DNA from: an uncultured Eubacteriales bacterium
Lineage (GTDB): Bacteria; Bacillota; Clostridia; Christensenellales; UBA1242
Length of the DNA stretch: 28,134 nucleotides
Assembly: GCA_949067325.1 (NCBI GenBank)
Contig: CARTDZ010000011.1
Location: forward strand, 1 to 28,134
Reading direction: 5' to 3'
This document shows, piece by piece, positions 15,970-23,290 of this stretch; the first letter of the stretch is position 1, and every line of letters begins with the position of its first letter. A model generated the notes under the pieces. It was given only the letters and a program-made list of their open reading frames with translations. It did no database searches and was not told where the DNA came from. The position numbers and the translations under genes were made by a program.

Positions 15970-16354
15970 TTGCCTGCTCCTTATTATCCATCTTTGAAAG
16001 GAGTGCGTTAAACATATTGAGAATGGTTTGATAAAGTGACTTATTCTCAACATTTACAAATTTTACCTCACCCTTGCTTTCAATCAAAAATCCGACAGGT
16101 GTTACGCTCATACCTCCGCTTGAGCCACCTGCCATTGGAAAGTGATTTGCCACCCTTCTTGAAGAAAGATCAGCATATTCGCCTCCGCCTACCACATAGC
16201 CTACGCTTACTTTTGAAATTGGAATGATGACTGTGCCGTCAGGAGACTCCACCTTGTCGCCTATTACTGTGCTTGAGTCAACGATTGTTTTTATTTTTTC
16301 CATTGCACTGTCAATGAGTGAGTTTATACTATCGCTTGTGCCATAAATTTTCAT
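15950..16354 (-). CDS. ytfJ: sporulation protein YtfJ (GerW family)
   Basis: This 134-residue protein matches the YtfJ/GerW family of spore-former proteins: an amphipathic start, SPDGTVIIPISKVSVGYVVGGGEY (about 37-60), a Gly/Ser-rich AGGSSGGMSVTPVGFLI stretch, and a helical C-terminus. In Bacillus the homologue is a forespore protein needed for normal germination; the molecular function is unknown. It sits between ytfI and dacF as in many Clostridia, with GGGGGA as ribosome site and a 20-base overlap into dacF. The Lys/Glu-rich tail is short. Confidence 0.93.
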   Translation of the reverse strand: MKIYGTSDSINSLIDSAMEKIKTIVDSSTVIGDKVESPDGTVIIPISKVSVGYVVGGGEYADLSSRRVANHFPMAGGSSGGMSVTPVGFLIESKGEVKFVNVENKSLYQTILNMFNALLSKMDNKEQANADEED

Positions 16355-16406
16355 AATTTCCCCCTTAAATTTATTTTTAGAGTAACCAAACTTTCAGTCT
16401 TTATTC

Positions 16407-16988
16407 TTAGTTTGTTGGCTTTATTTGTTCTTCTTGTTTATGTGCGAAGCGAATACTTGTGATATAAGCATACAAAAGTGAGTAAATCATATCAAAAAGT
16501 GTGACTGATACTTTGGTTTTTACTGCAAATTCACAAAGTTCACGGTTGTAAGACACTGTGTCATAAACGCCAAAGCTTGCTGTTGGTTTTGAGTTTTTGA
16601 GCGTTGTAAAAAATATAAGAAGAGCGGTGTTTATAGCACCTGCAACCATGGCTGAAAGATAGGCATCGTTTAGTCCTATATTGTAAAAGACAAAAAGGTA
16701 TTTCAATCTTGTTTTGTCAAATATTTCTTTTACAAGTTGTTCATAAAATACAACTTCTCTGCTTGACATATCAAATTCTTGTCCCTGATCATCTTCATTT
16801 TCGCCTTGCACGATAAGTTTGTTTTTTTCAAAGCTATAAATCAAATGATGTACTTTGATTTTGAACAGAAATACTGACAACACGCCTGAAAAAGTTTTGA
16901 CGTCTAAAGTTAGTTTAACTTCAAGAAAAAGTGGTGTCAAAAAGAGGATTATAAAAAAGGCTGGTATCAATAAATATAAAAAGTTCAT
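16407..16988 (-). CDS. ytfI: DUF2953 protein (YtfI family), sporulation-cluster membrane protein
   Basis: The 193-residue protein has one strong N-terminal membrane helix (about 3-23), then a beta-rich part, an acidic linker (QGENEDDQGQEFD) and a C-terminal helical half (about 110-180) with conserved-looking NIGLNDAYLSAMVAGAIN. This is the pattern of DUF2953 proteins such as YtfI, which nearly always precede ytfJ. The function is unknown. The ribosome site is weak. It follows a hairpin with a T run that overlaps the end of gpr, so expression may depend on read-through or on a promoter not recognised here. Confidence 0.85.
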   Translation of the reverse strand: MNFLYLLIPAFFIILFLTPLFLEVKLTLDVKTFSGVLSVFLFKIKVHHLIYSFEKNKLIVQGENEDDQGQEFDMSSREVVFYEQLVKEIFDKTRLKYLFVFYNIGLNDAYLSAMVAGAINTALLIFFTTLKNSKPTASFGVYDTVSYNRELCEFAVKTKVSVTLFDMIYSLLYAYITSIRFAHKQEEQIKPTN

Positions 16989-17007
16989 ACTTCTACTTTG
17001 GCCAAGA

Positions 17008-17037
17008 TAAAAAAAAATATGCTACAAAAGCATATTT
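17008..17037 (-). terminator. hairpin with T run overlapping the end of gpr
   Basis: On the minus strand AAATATGC (17037-17030) pairs with GCATATTT (17022-17015) around a 7-base loop and runs into a long T stretch. The gpr stop codon (17022-17024) lies within the hairpin. It is a good terminator or attenuator between gpr and ytfI, which begins only 20 bases later. Confidence 0.65.
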
Positions 17038-17822
17038 AAACTTTTTCCTATCACCCTTGCCATTGTAAGCAAGTTTTCGTGGATATCTTTGGGTGCAAGC
17101 AGCATATCTTGAGCCTGCGAAGCTTGGGCGGTGCCGCTGGTGTGGGCTTGCCCGTCAGCGGCGTCGCCCTCTTCGTTGGCAAACTTCGAAGCAAATATCA
17201 TAAATGGCACACCTATTGAAAAGCATGGACAGCCAACAGAATTTTTTTCTATCCTTTTGCCTAATTTATTCACCGCGCTTCCTGGTGTCATACCAGCAGA
17301 AGAAAGTTGAACGCTTTTGCCTAGTCGTTCCAAACTATTCGTTGCAAGGCTATCTACCACAATAACACATTCTATATCAAGACCCTTGACTAAAATTGCA
17401 ACCATATCAAAAGTATTTATACCTGTTGAAAAAAAGATATTAGGACAAAATTTGAATATATGGTTGTTGTTGTCAAGTGGGTCAATAAAAACCTCATCTG
17501 TCACAGCTTTGCCTAAAGCGTCCGCCCAAATATCAGGATTGCCAAGACCAACTATCAGCGTTCTTTTGCCTTCAAAGTCTTTTATCATTTTTTTAAGCTT
17601 ATCAAAAACTAAAATTGCAAGTTCTTCTTCTGCTCTTTCATTTTCATAAATTTGCGGGCTTGTGATGATATAGTATTCCCCTTCATCAAGGCCAAGTTTT
17701 TGACTTTTTTCGCTGCTATCAATCAAAAGACTTGCCACGCTAGTGCCAAGATTTCCTACTTCATTTATTTTATAACCATGTCTTTTTAGGTCTTTTCCAC
17801 TTTCATCAATAAGGTCAAACAT
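17022..17822 (-). CDS. gpr: germination protease GPR (spore endopeptidase), compact form
   Basis: GPR degrades small acid-soluble spore proteins during germination and is an aspartate-type protease. The two catalytic Asp positions are present: Asp101 in WADALG and Asp157 in VIVVDSLA. Other family marks are VGLGNPD (91-97), STGINTFD (132-139), VQLSSAGMTPGSAVNK (171-186) and LLAPKDI (241-247). At 266 residues it is much shorter than Bacillus GPR (about 370). The N-terminal propeptide seems almost absent, and the segment before LLAPKDI is only about 30 residues and contains a GC-rich Ala/Ser/Thr/Gln insert. No ribosome binding site precedes the ATG. It is divergent from rpsT and heads the sporulation cluster. 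Confidence 0.9.
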   Translation of the reverse strand: MFDLIDESGKDLKRHGYKINEVGNLGTSVASLLIDSSEKSQKLGLDEGEYYIITSPQIYENERAEEELAILVFDKLKKMIKDFEGKRTLIVGLGNPDIWADALGKAVTDEVFIDPLDNNNHIFKFCPNIFFSTGINTFDMVAILVKGLDIECVIVVDSLATNSLERLGKSVQLSSAGMTPGSAVNKLGKRIEKNSVGCPCFSIGVPFMIFASKFANEEGDAADGQAHTSGTAQASQAQDMLLAPKDIHENLLTMARVIGKSLNMLL

Positions 17823-17827
17823 AAAAA

Positions 17828-17857
17828 TATTATGACTTTTTTAAAAAAAATTATTTA
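17828..17857 (-). promoter_or_regulatory. possible forespore (sigma-F/G-type) promoter of gpr
   Basis: On the minus strand TAAATA (17852-17857), 17 bases, then CATAATA (17828-17834). This resembles the forespore consensus TGHATA-N17-CATAMTA. The -10 ends five bases before the gpr ATG, so transcription would begin at about the start codon. The local sequence is very AT-rich, so confidence is limited. Confidence 0.4.
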
Positions 17858-17863
17858 TTTTGC

Positions 17864-17892
17864 TTGCCTTTAGCAAAAGTGTGTGCTATAAT
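17864..17892 (+). promoter_or_regulatory. sigma-A promoter for rpsT
   Basis: TTGCCT (17864-17869), 17 bases, then a perfect TATAAT (17887-17892), about 24 bases before the AAAGGAG ribosome site region of rpsT. Confidence 0.7.
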
Positions 17893-17922
17893 CTTATAGT
17901 AAAATTTTGAAAGGAGAAAGTC

Positions 17923-18195
17923 ATGCCAAACATTAAATCAGCTAAGAAAAGAGTTTTAATTATTGAAAAGAAGACTGCAAAAAACAAAGCTATCAAGTCT
18001 CGCATTTCTACTTTTGCTAAGAAATTTAAGGCAGCTATTGCAGAAAAGAACCTTGCTGAAAGTGAAGAACTTTATAAAAAAGTTGTGTCTCTTATGGACT
18101 CAGCTGCAAAGGATAATGTTATTCACATCAACAGTGCAAACAGAAAGAAAGCTCGTTATGCAAAAATGCTTGAATCAATCAAAGAAGCAAAGTAA
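17923..18195 (+). CDS. rpsT: 30S ribosomal protein S20
   Basis: This 90-residue basic helical protein binds 16S rRNA in the small ribosomal subunit. It begins MPNIKSAKKRV, the signature N-terminus of S20, and has the usual three-helix pattern with NKAIKSRISTFAKKFK and a C-terminal HINSANRKKARYAKML. Its length is typical. AAAGGAGA precedes the ATG, and a strong promoter and terminator make it a single-gene unit. It is the only conserved housekeeping gene on the plus strand in this part. Confidence 0.97.
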   Translation: MPNIKSAKKRVLIIEKKTAKNKAIKSRISTFAKKFKAAIAEKNLAESEELYKKVVSLMDSAAKDNVIHINSANRKKARYAKMLESIKEAK

Positions 18196-18217
18196 GTGGT
18201 TAAGGCCACTTTTTTTG
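18194..18217 (+). terminator. Rho-independent terminator of rpsT
   Basis: AAGTGG (18194-18199) pairs with CCACTT (18206-18211) around TTAAGG and is followed by a T run. The stem begins inside the rpsT stop codon. Confidence 0.85.
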
Positions 18218-18296
18218 TTCCCCTTTTTTTTGACTAAAGAAAATATTTGAATTTTTTAAGTTTTGTTTGCCCAACTTTTTTAATAATTTATACAAA

Positions 18297-18333
18297 ATAA
18301 AAAACCATGCTTTTTTGTGCATGGATTTTTTAT
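18297..18333 (-). terminator. Rho-independent terminator of dcd
   Basis: CCATGC (18305-18310) pairs with GCATGG (18319-18324); on the minus strand the run TTTTTT follows the stem. It lies about 30 bases after the dcd stop and, with T on its other side too, could work in both directions. Confidence 0.75.
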
Positions 18334-18363
18334 AGAACAAAAGTAAACTAAATTCTATGTATT

Positions 18364-18882
18364 TTATTTTATAAAATCTATATTCATCTTGCTTGGCGTG
18401 GCATCAATTTGATTTAAGTATTTGCCTTTATAGTTTGTATGCTCGCCTTGAATTTCCTCATAATAAAGCTGACCAATTTCTATATTTGGATAAATACGAA
18501 TTGGGTGAATGCACTGAATTTCTAGCGTCCATGTGCCTTTGAAACCCACATCGCCAAAACCTGCCGTTACGTGAATATAAAGGCCAAGTCTGCCGATAGA
18601 TGAGCGACCATCTATGCAAGGAACGAGGTTTTTTGTTTCTGTATATTCGTTTGTTCTGCCGAGATACAACTTGTTTGGCTCGAGTACAAGTCCCTCTTCA
18701 GGTATTATGATTTTTTTGGTTTTGTTTGGCTTTTTCATATCAAGCACTTCTTCGTCGTACACGAGCAATTCGTTGTTTAGTGTTATGTTGTAGCTATTTG
18801 GATTGAGACGACTTTCTACAAATGGCTCAATAACAATATTGCCCGCCTCTATTTGTTTTTTTATTTCTTTTCCAGAAATCAC
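18364..18882 (-). CDS. dcd: dCTP deaminase
   Basis: The 172-residue trimeric enzyme deaminates dCTP to dUTP for thymidylate synthesis. Family motifs are complete: FVESRLNPNSYNITL (21-35), DGRSSIGRLGL (91-101), HVTAGFGDVGFKGTWTLEI (104-122) with catalytic Glu121, and IEIGQLYYE (135-143). Whether it also hydrolyses dUTP (bifunctional form) cannot be decided here. The start is GTG at 18882, eight bases after AAGGAGG. A nearby ATG at 18887 is out of frame, reads ATG-CTG-TGA and is too close to the ribosome site. It follows hpf by 79 bases and is closed by a terminator. Confidence 0.93.
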   Translation of the reverse strand: MISGKEIKKQIEAGNIVIEPFVESRLNPNSYNITLNNELLVYDEEVLDMKKPNKTKKIIIPEEGLVLEPNKLYLGRTNEYTETKNLVPCIDGRSSIGRLGLYIHVTAGFGDVGFKGTWTLEIQCIHPIRIYPNIEIGQLYYEEIQGEHTNYKGKYLNQIDATPSKMNIDFIK

Positions 18883-18961
18883 AGCATTTGCCTCCTTGGT
18901 TTGCTTCTTGAATATGATGAAAATTTTGAGTTATACTTTTTGTCAATTTTTTTATTGAAGC

Positions 18962-19501
18962 TTAGTATTTAAGTTCGATAAGACCGAACTTGTTGTCGCG
19001 GCGACGATAGATGATGTTTATTTTGCCAGTTTTTGCGTTTAAGAAAGCGTAGAAGTCGTGGCCAAGGCGTTCGATAGCAAGGCGAGCGTCGTCAAGAAGG
19101 ATTGGCTCAAGTTCGAAGCTCTTCTTTTTGAACACTTTTGGCAGATCTTCTGGTTCTTCATTCAAAAATTCATATGGCTCTGTCACCATTTCTTTGACTG
19201 CTCTTGACTTTCTTTTATCTTTAAGTTTTTCACGATTTCTCACAATTTGGGTCTCAAGTTTTGGAAGAGCATAGTCGATGTTTGAGAACATATTGTCGCT
19301 GACAACTTCGCTTCTATAAAGAAGGCCGTCTGCCTTAACTGTGATTTCAAGTTTTTCTTGCTTGCCAGCCTTTGTGCAGATAACTTTTACTTGAGCGGCT
19401 TTGTCAAAGTATTTGTCTAACTTTGCAATTTTTTCCTCTATAATTTTTTTGAGTTTGGCTGATGCTTTATAGTCATTCCTTTCCAAAATTTGTAGTTTCA
19501 T
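18962..19501 (-). CDS. hpf: ribosome hibernation promoting factor, long form (HPF/YvyD)
   Basis: The 179-residue protein dimerises 70S ribosomes into inactive 100S particles in stationary phase. The N-terminal domain (1-100) has the beta-alpha fold of HPF/RaiA (KKIIEEKIAKLDKYFDKAAQVKVI; MFSNIDYALPKLETQI). The C-terminal dimerisation domain (about 122-179) has the long-form pattern KKSFELEPILLDDARLAIERLGHDFYAFLNAKTGKINIIYRRRD-like, split here by ordinary substitutions. An AGGAGG site is present, and a sigma-A-like promoter lies upstream. It adjoins the clpC operon, fitting a stress-related neighbourhood. Confidence 0.95.
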   Translation of the reverse strand: MKLQILERNDYKASAKLKKIIEEKIAKLDKYFDKAAQVKVICTKAGKQEKLEITVKADGLLYRSEVVSDNMFSNIDYALPKLETQIVRNREKLKDKRKSRAVKEMVTEPYEFLNEEPEDLPKVFKKKSFELEPILLDDARLAIERLGHDFYAFLNAKTGKINIIYRRRDNKFGLIELKY

Positions 19502-19537
19502 AATTTTTACCTCCTATTGTGATTTTTTCACACTTTT

Positions 19538-19566
19538 AGTTTAGCATGAGTTTGCTTATTTTTCAA
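19538..19566 (-). promoter_or_regulatory. probable sigma-A promoter for hpf
   Basis: On the minus strand TTGAAA (19561-19566), 17 bases, then TAAACT (19538-19543), followed by a short hairpin-forming GTGTGA/TCACA pair just before the AGGAGG site. Confidence 0.45.
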
Positions 19567-19602
19567 AGCGATTTTTCGTTTTGTTTTTATTTTAAAAATC
19601 TT

Positions 19603-22041
19603 TTAATTTGAGAATGTGAGATTGTTATCTTCGACGTCGATTATTATTTGCCCCTCACCTTTTAGCTGACCGAGAAGTATTTTTTCGGCGATTTGGTCTT
19701 CAATTTCTTGTTGAATGAAGCGTTTGAGCGGTCTTGCACCATATTCTGTGTTTGAGCCTTTTTCGACAATATGCAAAAGTGCCTCTTCAGTGATTTTGAG
19801 AGAAAGATTTTTTTCTTTGAGGCGTTTGTTGATGTTTGAGATGAGTATTTTGGCAATTTTGACGAGGTCTTGTTCGGTAAGGTTGTCAAATATGCAGACC
19901 ACATCAATGCGGTTGATAAATTCTGGTTTAAACTTGCGTTTGAGAGCGTTGAGATAGATATCTTTTGGAGCTATATTTTCTTCATCATCGCCACCGAAGC
20001 CGAGTGACTTGCGATGTTCTTTGACTTCATTTGCGCCAAGGTTTGAGGTCATTATGATAATTGTGTTTTTGAAGCTTACCGTTCTGCCCTGCCCGTCAGT
20101 CATGCGGCCATCATCAAGGATTTGGAGAAGCGCATTGAAGATGTCTGGGTGAGCTTTTTCTATTTCGTCAAAGAGGACTACGCTGTATGGGCGGCGTCTT
20201 ATTGCTTCGGTGAGCTGGCCGCCTTCGTCATAGCCAACATAGCCTGGAGGCGAGCCTATGAGTTTTGAGACTGAGTGCGCTTCCATATATTCACTCATAT
20301 CTATGCGAACGATATTGTTTTCGTCGTCAAACATTGCTTCGGCGATGGCTTTTGAGAGTTCTGTTTTTCCCACGCCTGTTTGCCCCATAAAGAGGAATGA
20401 GCCTATTGGGCGTTTGCTATCTTGAAGGCCAACGCGGCTGCGTCTGATTGCCTTTGAGACAGCTTCTACTGCCTCATTTTGACCGACTACGCGTTTGTGG
20501 AGGATTTCTTCTAGGTGGACTAGTTTTTGTTTTTCGCTTTCTGTTATGCGAGTGACTGGAATTCCTGTCCATTTTGCAACTACGGCAGCTATTTCGTTTG
20601 CCCCGATTGATGCTGTGGCTGCTTTTTGGCGTTTTACATCAAATTTTTCGCTTTTTTTCTTGAGTTGTTCTTCAAGTTTGATGATTTCTGACTGCAGTTT
20701 TGCTGCTTTTTCGTAGTTCCTTTGAAGCGAGGCTTCGTCGCGGCTTGCTGAAAGGCCTTTTATTTGTTCTTCAACCGCACGTATTTCTGCTGGTTTGACG
20801 GTGAAGTTGACTTTGGCTTTGCTGCTGGCCTCATCGATAAGGTCGATGGCCTTGTCTGGCAGACTTCTATCCATGATATAGCGGTCAGAAAGAAGAGCCG
20901 CAGCTTCGATTGCTTCGTCTGTTATGGTGATTTTATGGAAGGCTTCGTAGCTATCTTTGAGGCCTTTTAGTATCTCGATCGTTTGTTCGACAGATGGTGG
21001 ATTGACCATGATGGGCTGGAAGCGACGCTCGAGCGCTTTGTCTTTTTCGATGAACTTTTTGTATTCGTCGGTGGTGGTTGCACCTATTGTTTGCAGCTCG
21101 CCTCGAGCAAGGTATGGCTTGAGCATATCGGCTGGTGAAGTCTCACCTTTTTCTGAGCCTGCTTGAGCGAGAGTGTGGATTTCGTCGATAAAGACTATGA
21201 TATTTTTGCTCTCGATGATTGTTTCAATGGCGTCTTTAAGTTTTTCTTCCATTGCCCCGCGATATTTTGTGCCTGCCATAAGGCCACCTATTTCAAGCGA
21301 GTAGACGACTTTATCTTTGAGGATTTCTGGCACGTCGCCGCTGACGATTGCTTGGGCTAGACCTTCAACTACGGCCGTTTTGCCTACACCTGCTTCGCCA
21401 ATGAGGACTGGGTTGTTTTTGGTTTTGCGACAAAGGATTTCGACCACACGTTCGATTTCTTCCTCTCTGCCAATGACTGGGTCAAGTTTATGTTCTTTGG
21501 CTTTGAGAGTTACGTCAGTGCCCATGTCAAGCAATTTTTCTGGCAATGTGCTTGCTGACTGTTTTTTGCTTTCTTCTTTTTCTTCTATTTTGGCACGATC
21601 TGCCTGCAAAGCGCGAATTGTTTTGCCGCGTAAGATGTCAATATCGACGCCAAACTGGCCTGCTAGAATGCGATATGCGACGCTGCCTGAACTTGAAAGT
21701 AGCGCCAAGAGTAGATGTTCAGTGCCAAGGAAGGAATGGTTCATTTGAAGGGCTATTTGCTGAGCTGTTTTGAAGAGGTCTTTGGTGCGAGGAGTGAGTT
21801 CTACCTCACTGCCAAAGAGGTTGTCTTCAGGTGCATTGTCTTCAAAAAATTCAAAGAGGGCTGGCTCGGTAACGCCTTCTTCAGCTAGAAGATGACTAGC
21901 TAGGCAGTCTTTGACGCTTGCAAGGCCATAAAGGATATGCTCGCTGCCCACAAGATTGCTGCCAAAACGCAGAGCAAACTTGCTGGCGTTTTTAATTACC
22001 TTTTCGATATTATCTGAAAATGATGATGACTGATAGTTCAT
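19603..22041 (-). CDS. clpC: ATP-dependent protease ATPase subunit ClpC
   Basis: This 812-residue Hsp100 unfoldase feeds proteins to ClpP. The N-terminal repeat domain (1-145) is the adaptor and phosphoarginine docking site. AAA1 has Walker A GEAGVGKT (215-222) and Walker B IVFIDEIH. The M-domain coiled coil (about 415-465, with a UVR-like NYEKAAKLQSEI) is of the short ClpC type. AAA2 has Walker A GQTGVGKT (553-560) and VVLFDEIEKAHPD. An LGFG loop (near SLGFGGDDEE) provides ClpP binding. Length and order fit ClpC rather than ClpB or ClpE. GGAGGGGGAAAG precedes the ATG. It is the last gene of the minus-strand stress operon after mcsB. Confidence 0.97.
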   Translation of the reverse strand: MNYQSSSFSDNIEKVIKNASKFALRFGSNLVGSEHILYGLASVKDCLASHLLAEEGVTEPALFEFFEDNAPEDNLFGSEVELTPRTKDLFKTAQQIALQMNHSFLGTEHLLLALLSSSGSVAYRILAGQFGVDIDILRGKTIRALQADRAKIEEKEESKKQSASTLPEKLLDMGTDVTLKAKEHKLDPVIGREEEIERVVEILCRKTKNNPVLIGEAGVGKTAVVEGLAQAIVSGDVPEILKDKVVYSLEIGGLMAGTKYRGAMEEKLKDAIETIIESKNIIVFIDEIHTLAQAGSEKGETSPADMLKPYLARGELQTIGATTTDEYKKFIEKDKALERRFQPIMVNPPSVEQTIEILKGLKDSYEAFHKITITDEAIEAAALLSDRYIMDRSLPDKAIDLIDEASSKAKVNFTVKPAEIRAVEEQIKGLSASRDEASLQRNYEKAAKLQSEIIKLEEQLKKKSEKFDVKRQKAATASIGANEIAAVVAKWTGIPVTRITESEKQKLVHLEEILHKRVVGQNEAVEAVSKAIRRSRVGLQDSKRPIGSFLFMGQTGVGKTELSKAIAEAMFDDENNIVRIDMSEYMEAHSVSKLIGSPPGYVGYDEGGQLTEAIRRRPYSVVLFDEIEKAHPDIFNALLQILDDGRMTDGQGRTVSFKNTIIIMTSNLGANEVKEHRKSLGFGGDDEENIAPKDIYLNALKRKFKPEFINRIDVVCIFDNLTEQDLVKIAKILISNINKRLKEKNLSLKITEEALLHIVEKGSNTEYGARPLKRFIQQEIEDQIAEKILLGQLKGEGQIIIDVEDNNLTFSN

Positions 22042-22110
22042 TCTTTCCCCCTCCTATTTTTTAAAGATTTTGCTGACTAACTTTTTTTCAATTTTGCTTT
22101 TTGATTGACT

Positions 22111-23127
22111 TTAGTTTAACTCAACTGGCGAAACGTAAGTTTTTAGTTTATTTGATATATACTCCGCTCGAATAAGTTTTTCCTTTTTTTTGCTTTCAAA
22201 ACCAAAAATTTCTTTTAAGTTTGCGTCGCAGCCTTCATAATATAGTTTTTGAAATTTTGCCTCATCTTTCATCTCAAAAAATCCAAGCACGCAGCCAAAT
22301 TTGACAGTTGAAAGAAGTTCGATCATCTCCTGCTCTTCAAGCGCAAAGCAGTTTGTAAGAATTGCGTAAGAGCGACGTGTGAGATCAATGAGTTCTTCTT
22401 TTTGTTTTTCGTAAGCTAGCTGACGAGCTTCCTTTTCCTCATTGCAAAGAGAGTAAATAAACTCACTGACCTTGTCAATGATTTCGCTTTCTGACAAAGT
22501 GAAAGAGCCTTGATTTGAGATTTGATAAAAGCCGCCAAGGGCCTTGCTGCCCTCGCCGTAAATGCCGCGTATAGTAAGCCCTGACTGGCTTGCTCTTGCA
22601 AAAATTTCCTCCATTTTGCCAAGCCTTTCGAGCGCTGGAAGAAACATCATAACCGAAGCCCTGATCCCGCAGCCAAGATTGGACGGGCTTGCGGTAATAA
22701 AGCCCAGAGTTTCATCAAAGGCAATCGCAAGCCCTGTTAAAAGAGCATCATCTATTTTTTTTAGGCGTCGATAAGGTTTGTAGAGATTGAACCCCTTCTC
22801 AAGCGCTTGTTCTCTTATATGATCTTCTTCGTTTATCATGACGATGATTTTTTCATCTTCACTGATTGCGAGTGAGGATATATCTTTATTGGCAATAAGT
22901 TCGCGGCTTATGAGATGTTGTTCAAAAAGTGCGTTACATTCGTTGAGTGAAAGTTCTTTGAGTGACAAAAAGTTGAACACCCCAAAGTCCTCTAAGATAT
23001 CCATAACGCTTGAAGTGATCTCCTCAGCTTCTTTGTCATCTATAAGTTTTGTGTAAAATTTGTGGCCTGAGATATTTCTTGCAAGGCGGATACGTGAAGA
23101 GATGGCGATTGTGTTGAATTCTTCCAC
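22111..23127 (-). CDS. mcsB: protein arginine kinase McsB
   Basis: The 338-residue phosphagen-kinase-fold enzyme phosphorylates arginines, tagging proteins for ClpC-ClpP. Motifs are SSRIRLARN (10-18), NEEDHIR (99-105), SPSNLGCGIRAS (147-158) with the conserved Cys153, and RGIYGEGS (187-194). The C-terminal allosteric RDxxRA motif appears as EKLIRA (316-321), keeping only RA. The start is GTG at 23127. It is preceded by AAGGAGGTGA, ten bases that fully complement the 16S rRNA tail and contain the mcsA stop codon, so it is coupled to mcsA. Length is slightly below the Bacillus protein. Confidence 0.93.
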   Translation of the reverse strand: MEEFNTIAISSRIRLARNISGHKFYTKLIDDKEAEEITSSVMDILEDFGVFNFLSLKELSLNECNALFEQHLISRELIANKDISSLAISEDEKIIVMINEEDHIREQALEKGFNLYKPYRRLKKIDDALLTGLAIAFDETLGFITASPSNLGCGIRASVMMFLPALERLGKMEEIFARASQSGLTIRGIYGEGSKALGGFYQISNQGSFTLSESEIIDKVSEFIYSLCNEEKEARQLAYEKQKEELIDLTRRSYAILTNCFALEEQEMIELLSTVKFGCVLGFFEMKDEAKFQKLYYEGCDANLKEIFGFESKKKEKLIRAEYISNKLKTYVSPVELN

Positions 23128-23130
23128 TTT

Positions 23131-23280
23131 TCACCTCCTTGCCTTATGTTTTTGGCCATGATAGAGGCTTTTGACGGCCGATTTAAGCTCATCAATTTCT
23201 TGATAGCAATGCTCGCAGCCGACAAAGCCTGTTTGCAGGATTTCTTTATACGTTGTGTTGCAATATGAACATTTGTCCAT
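23131..23280 (-). CDS. mcsA: minimal McsA-like zinc-finger protein (49 residues)
   Basis: This small gene is easily overlooked. Its 49 residues hold one zinc-finger module with Cys4, Cys7, Cys22 and Cys25 (MDKCSYCNTTYKEILQTG then FVGCEHCYQEI), ending SLYHGQKHKARR. This matches the second zinc finger and following helix of McsA (pattern CSKC...GCAECY...LHGG). The first zinc finger and the C-terminal UVR/coiled-coil region of normal McsA (about 170-190 residues) are missing. An in-frame TAA two codons before the ATG rules out an upstream extension, and the frame ends in TGA inside the mcsB ribosome site. The nearest AGGAGG lies about 15 bases upstream, over the tex stop codon, an unusually long distance. 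McsA activates McsB and feeds ClpC; this is probably a reduced activator. Confidence 0.82.
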   Translation of the reverse strand: MDKCSYCNTTYKEILQTGFVGCEHCYQEIDELKSAVKSLYHGQKHKARR

Positions 23281-23290
23281 GTGTTAAAGC

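Noticed and set aside
15970..16053. A longer N-terminus for the D-Ala carboxypeptidase
   Set aside because: The extra 28 codons lie inside ytfJ and have no ribosome site, whereas the ATG at 15969 has AAGGAG and directly precedes the membrane segment.
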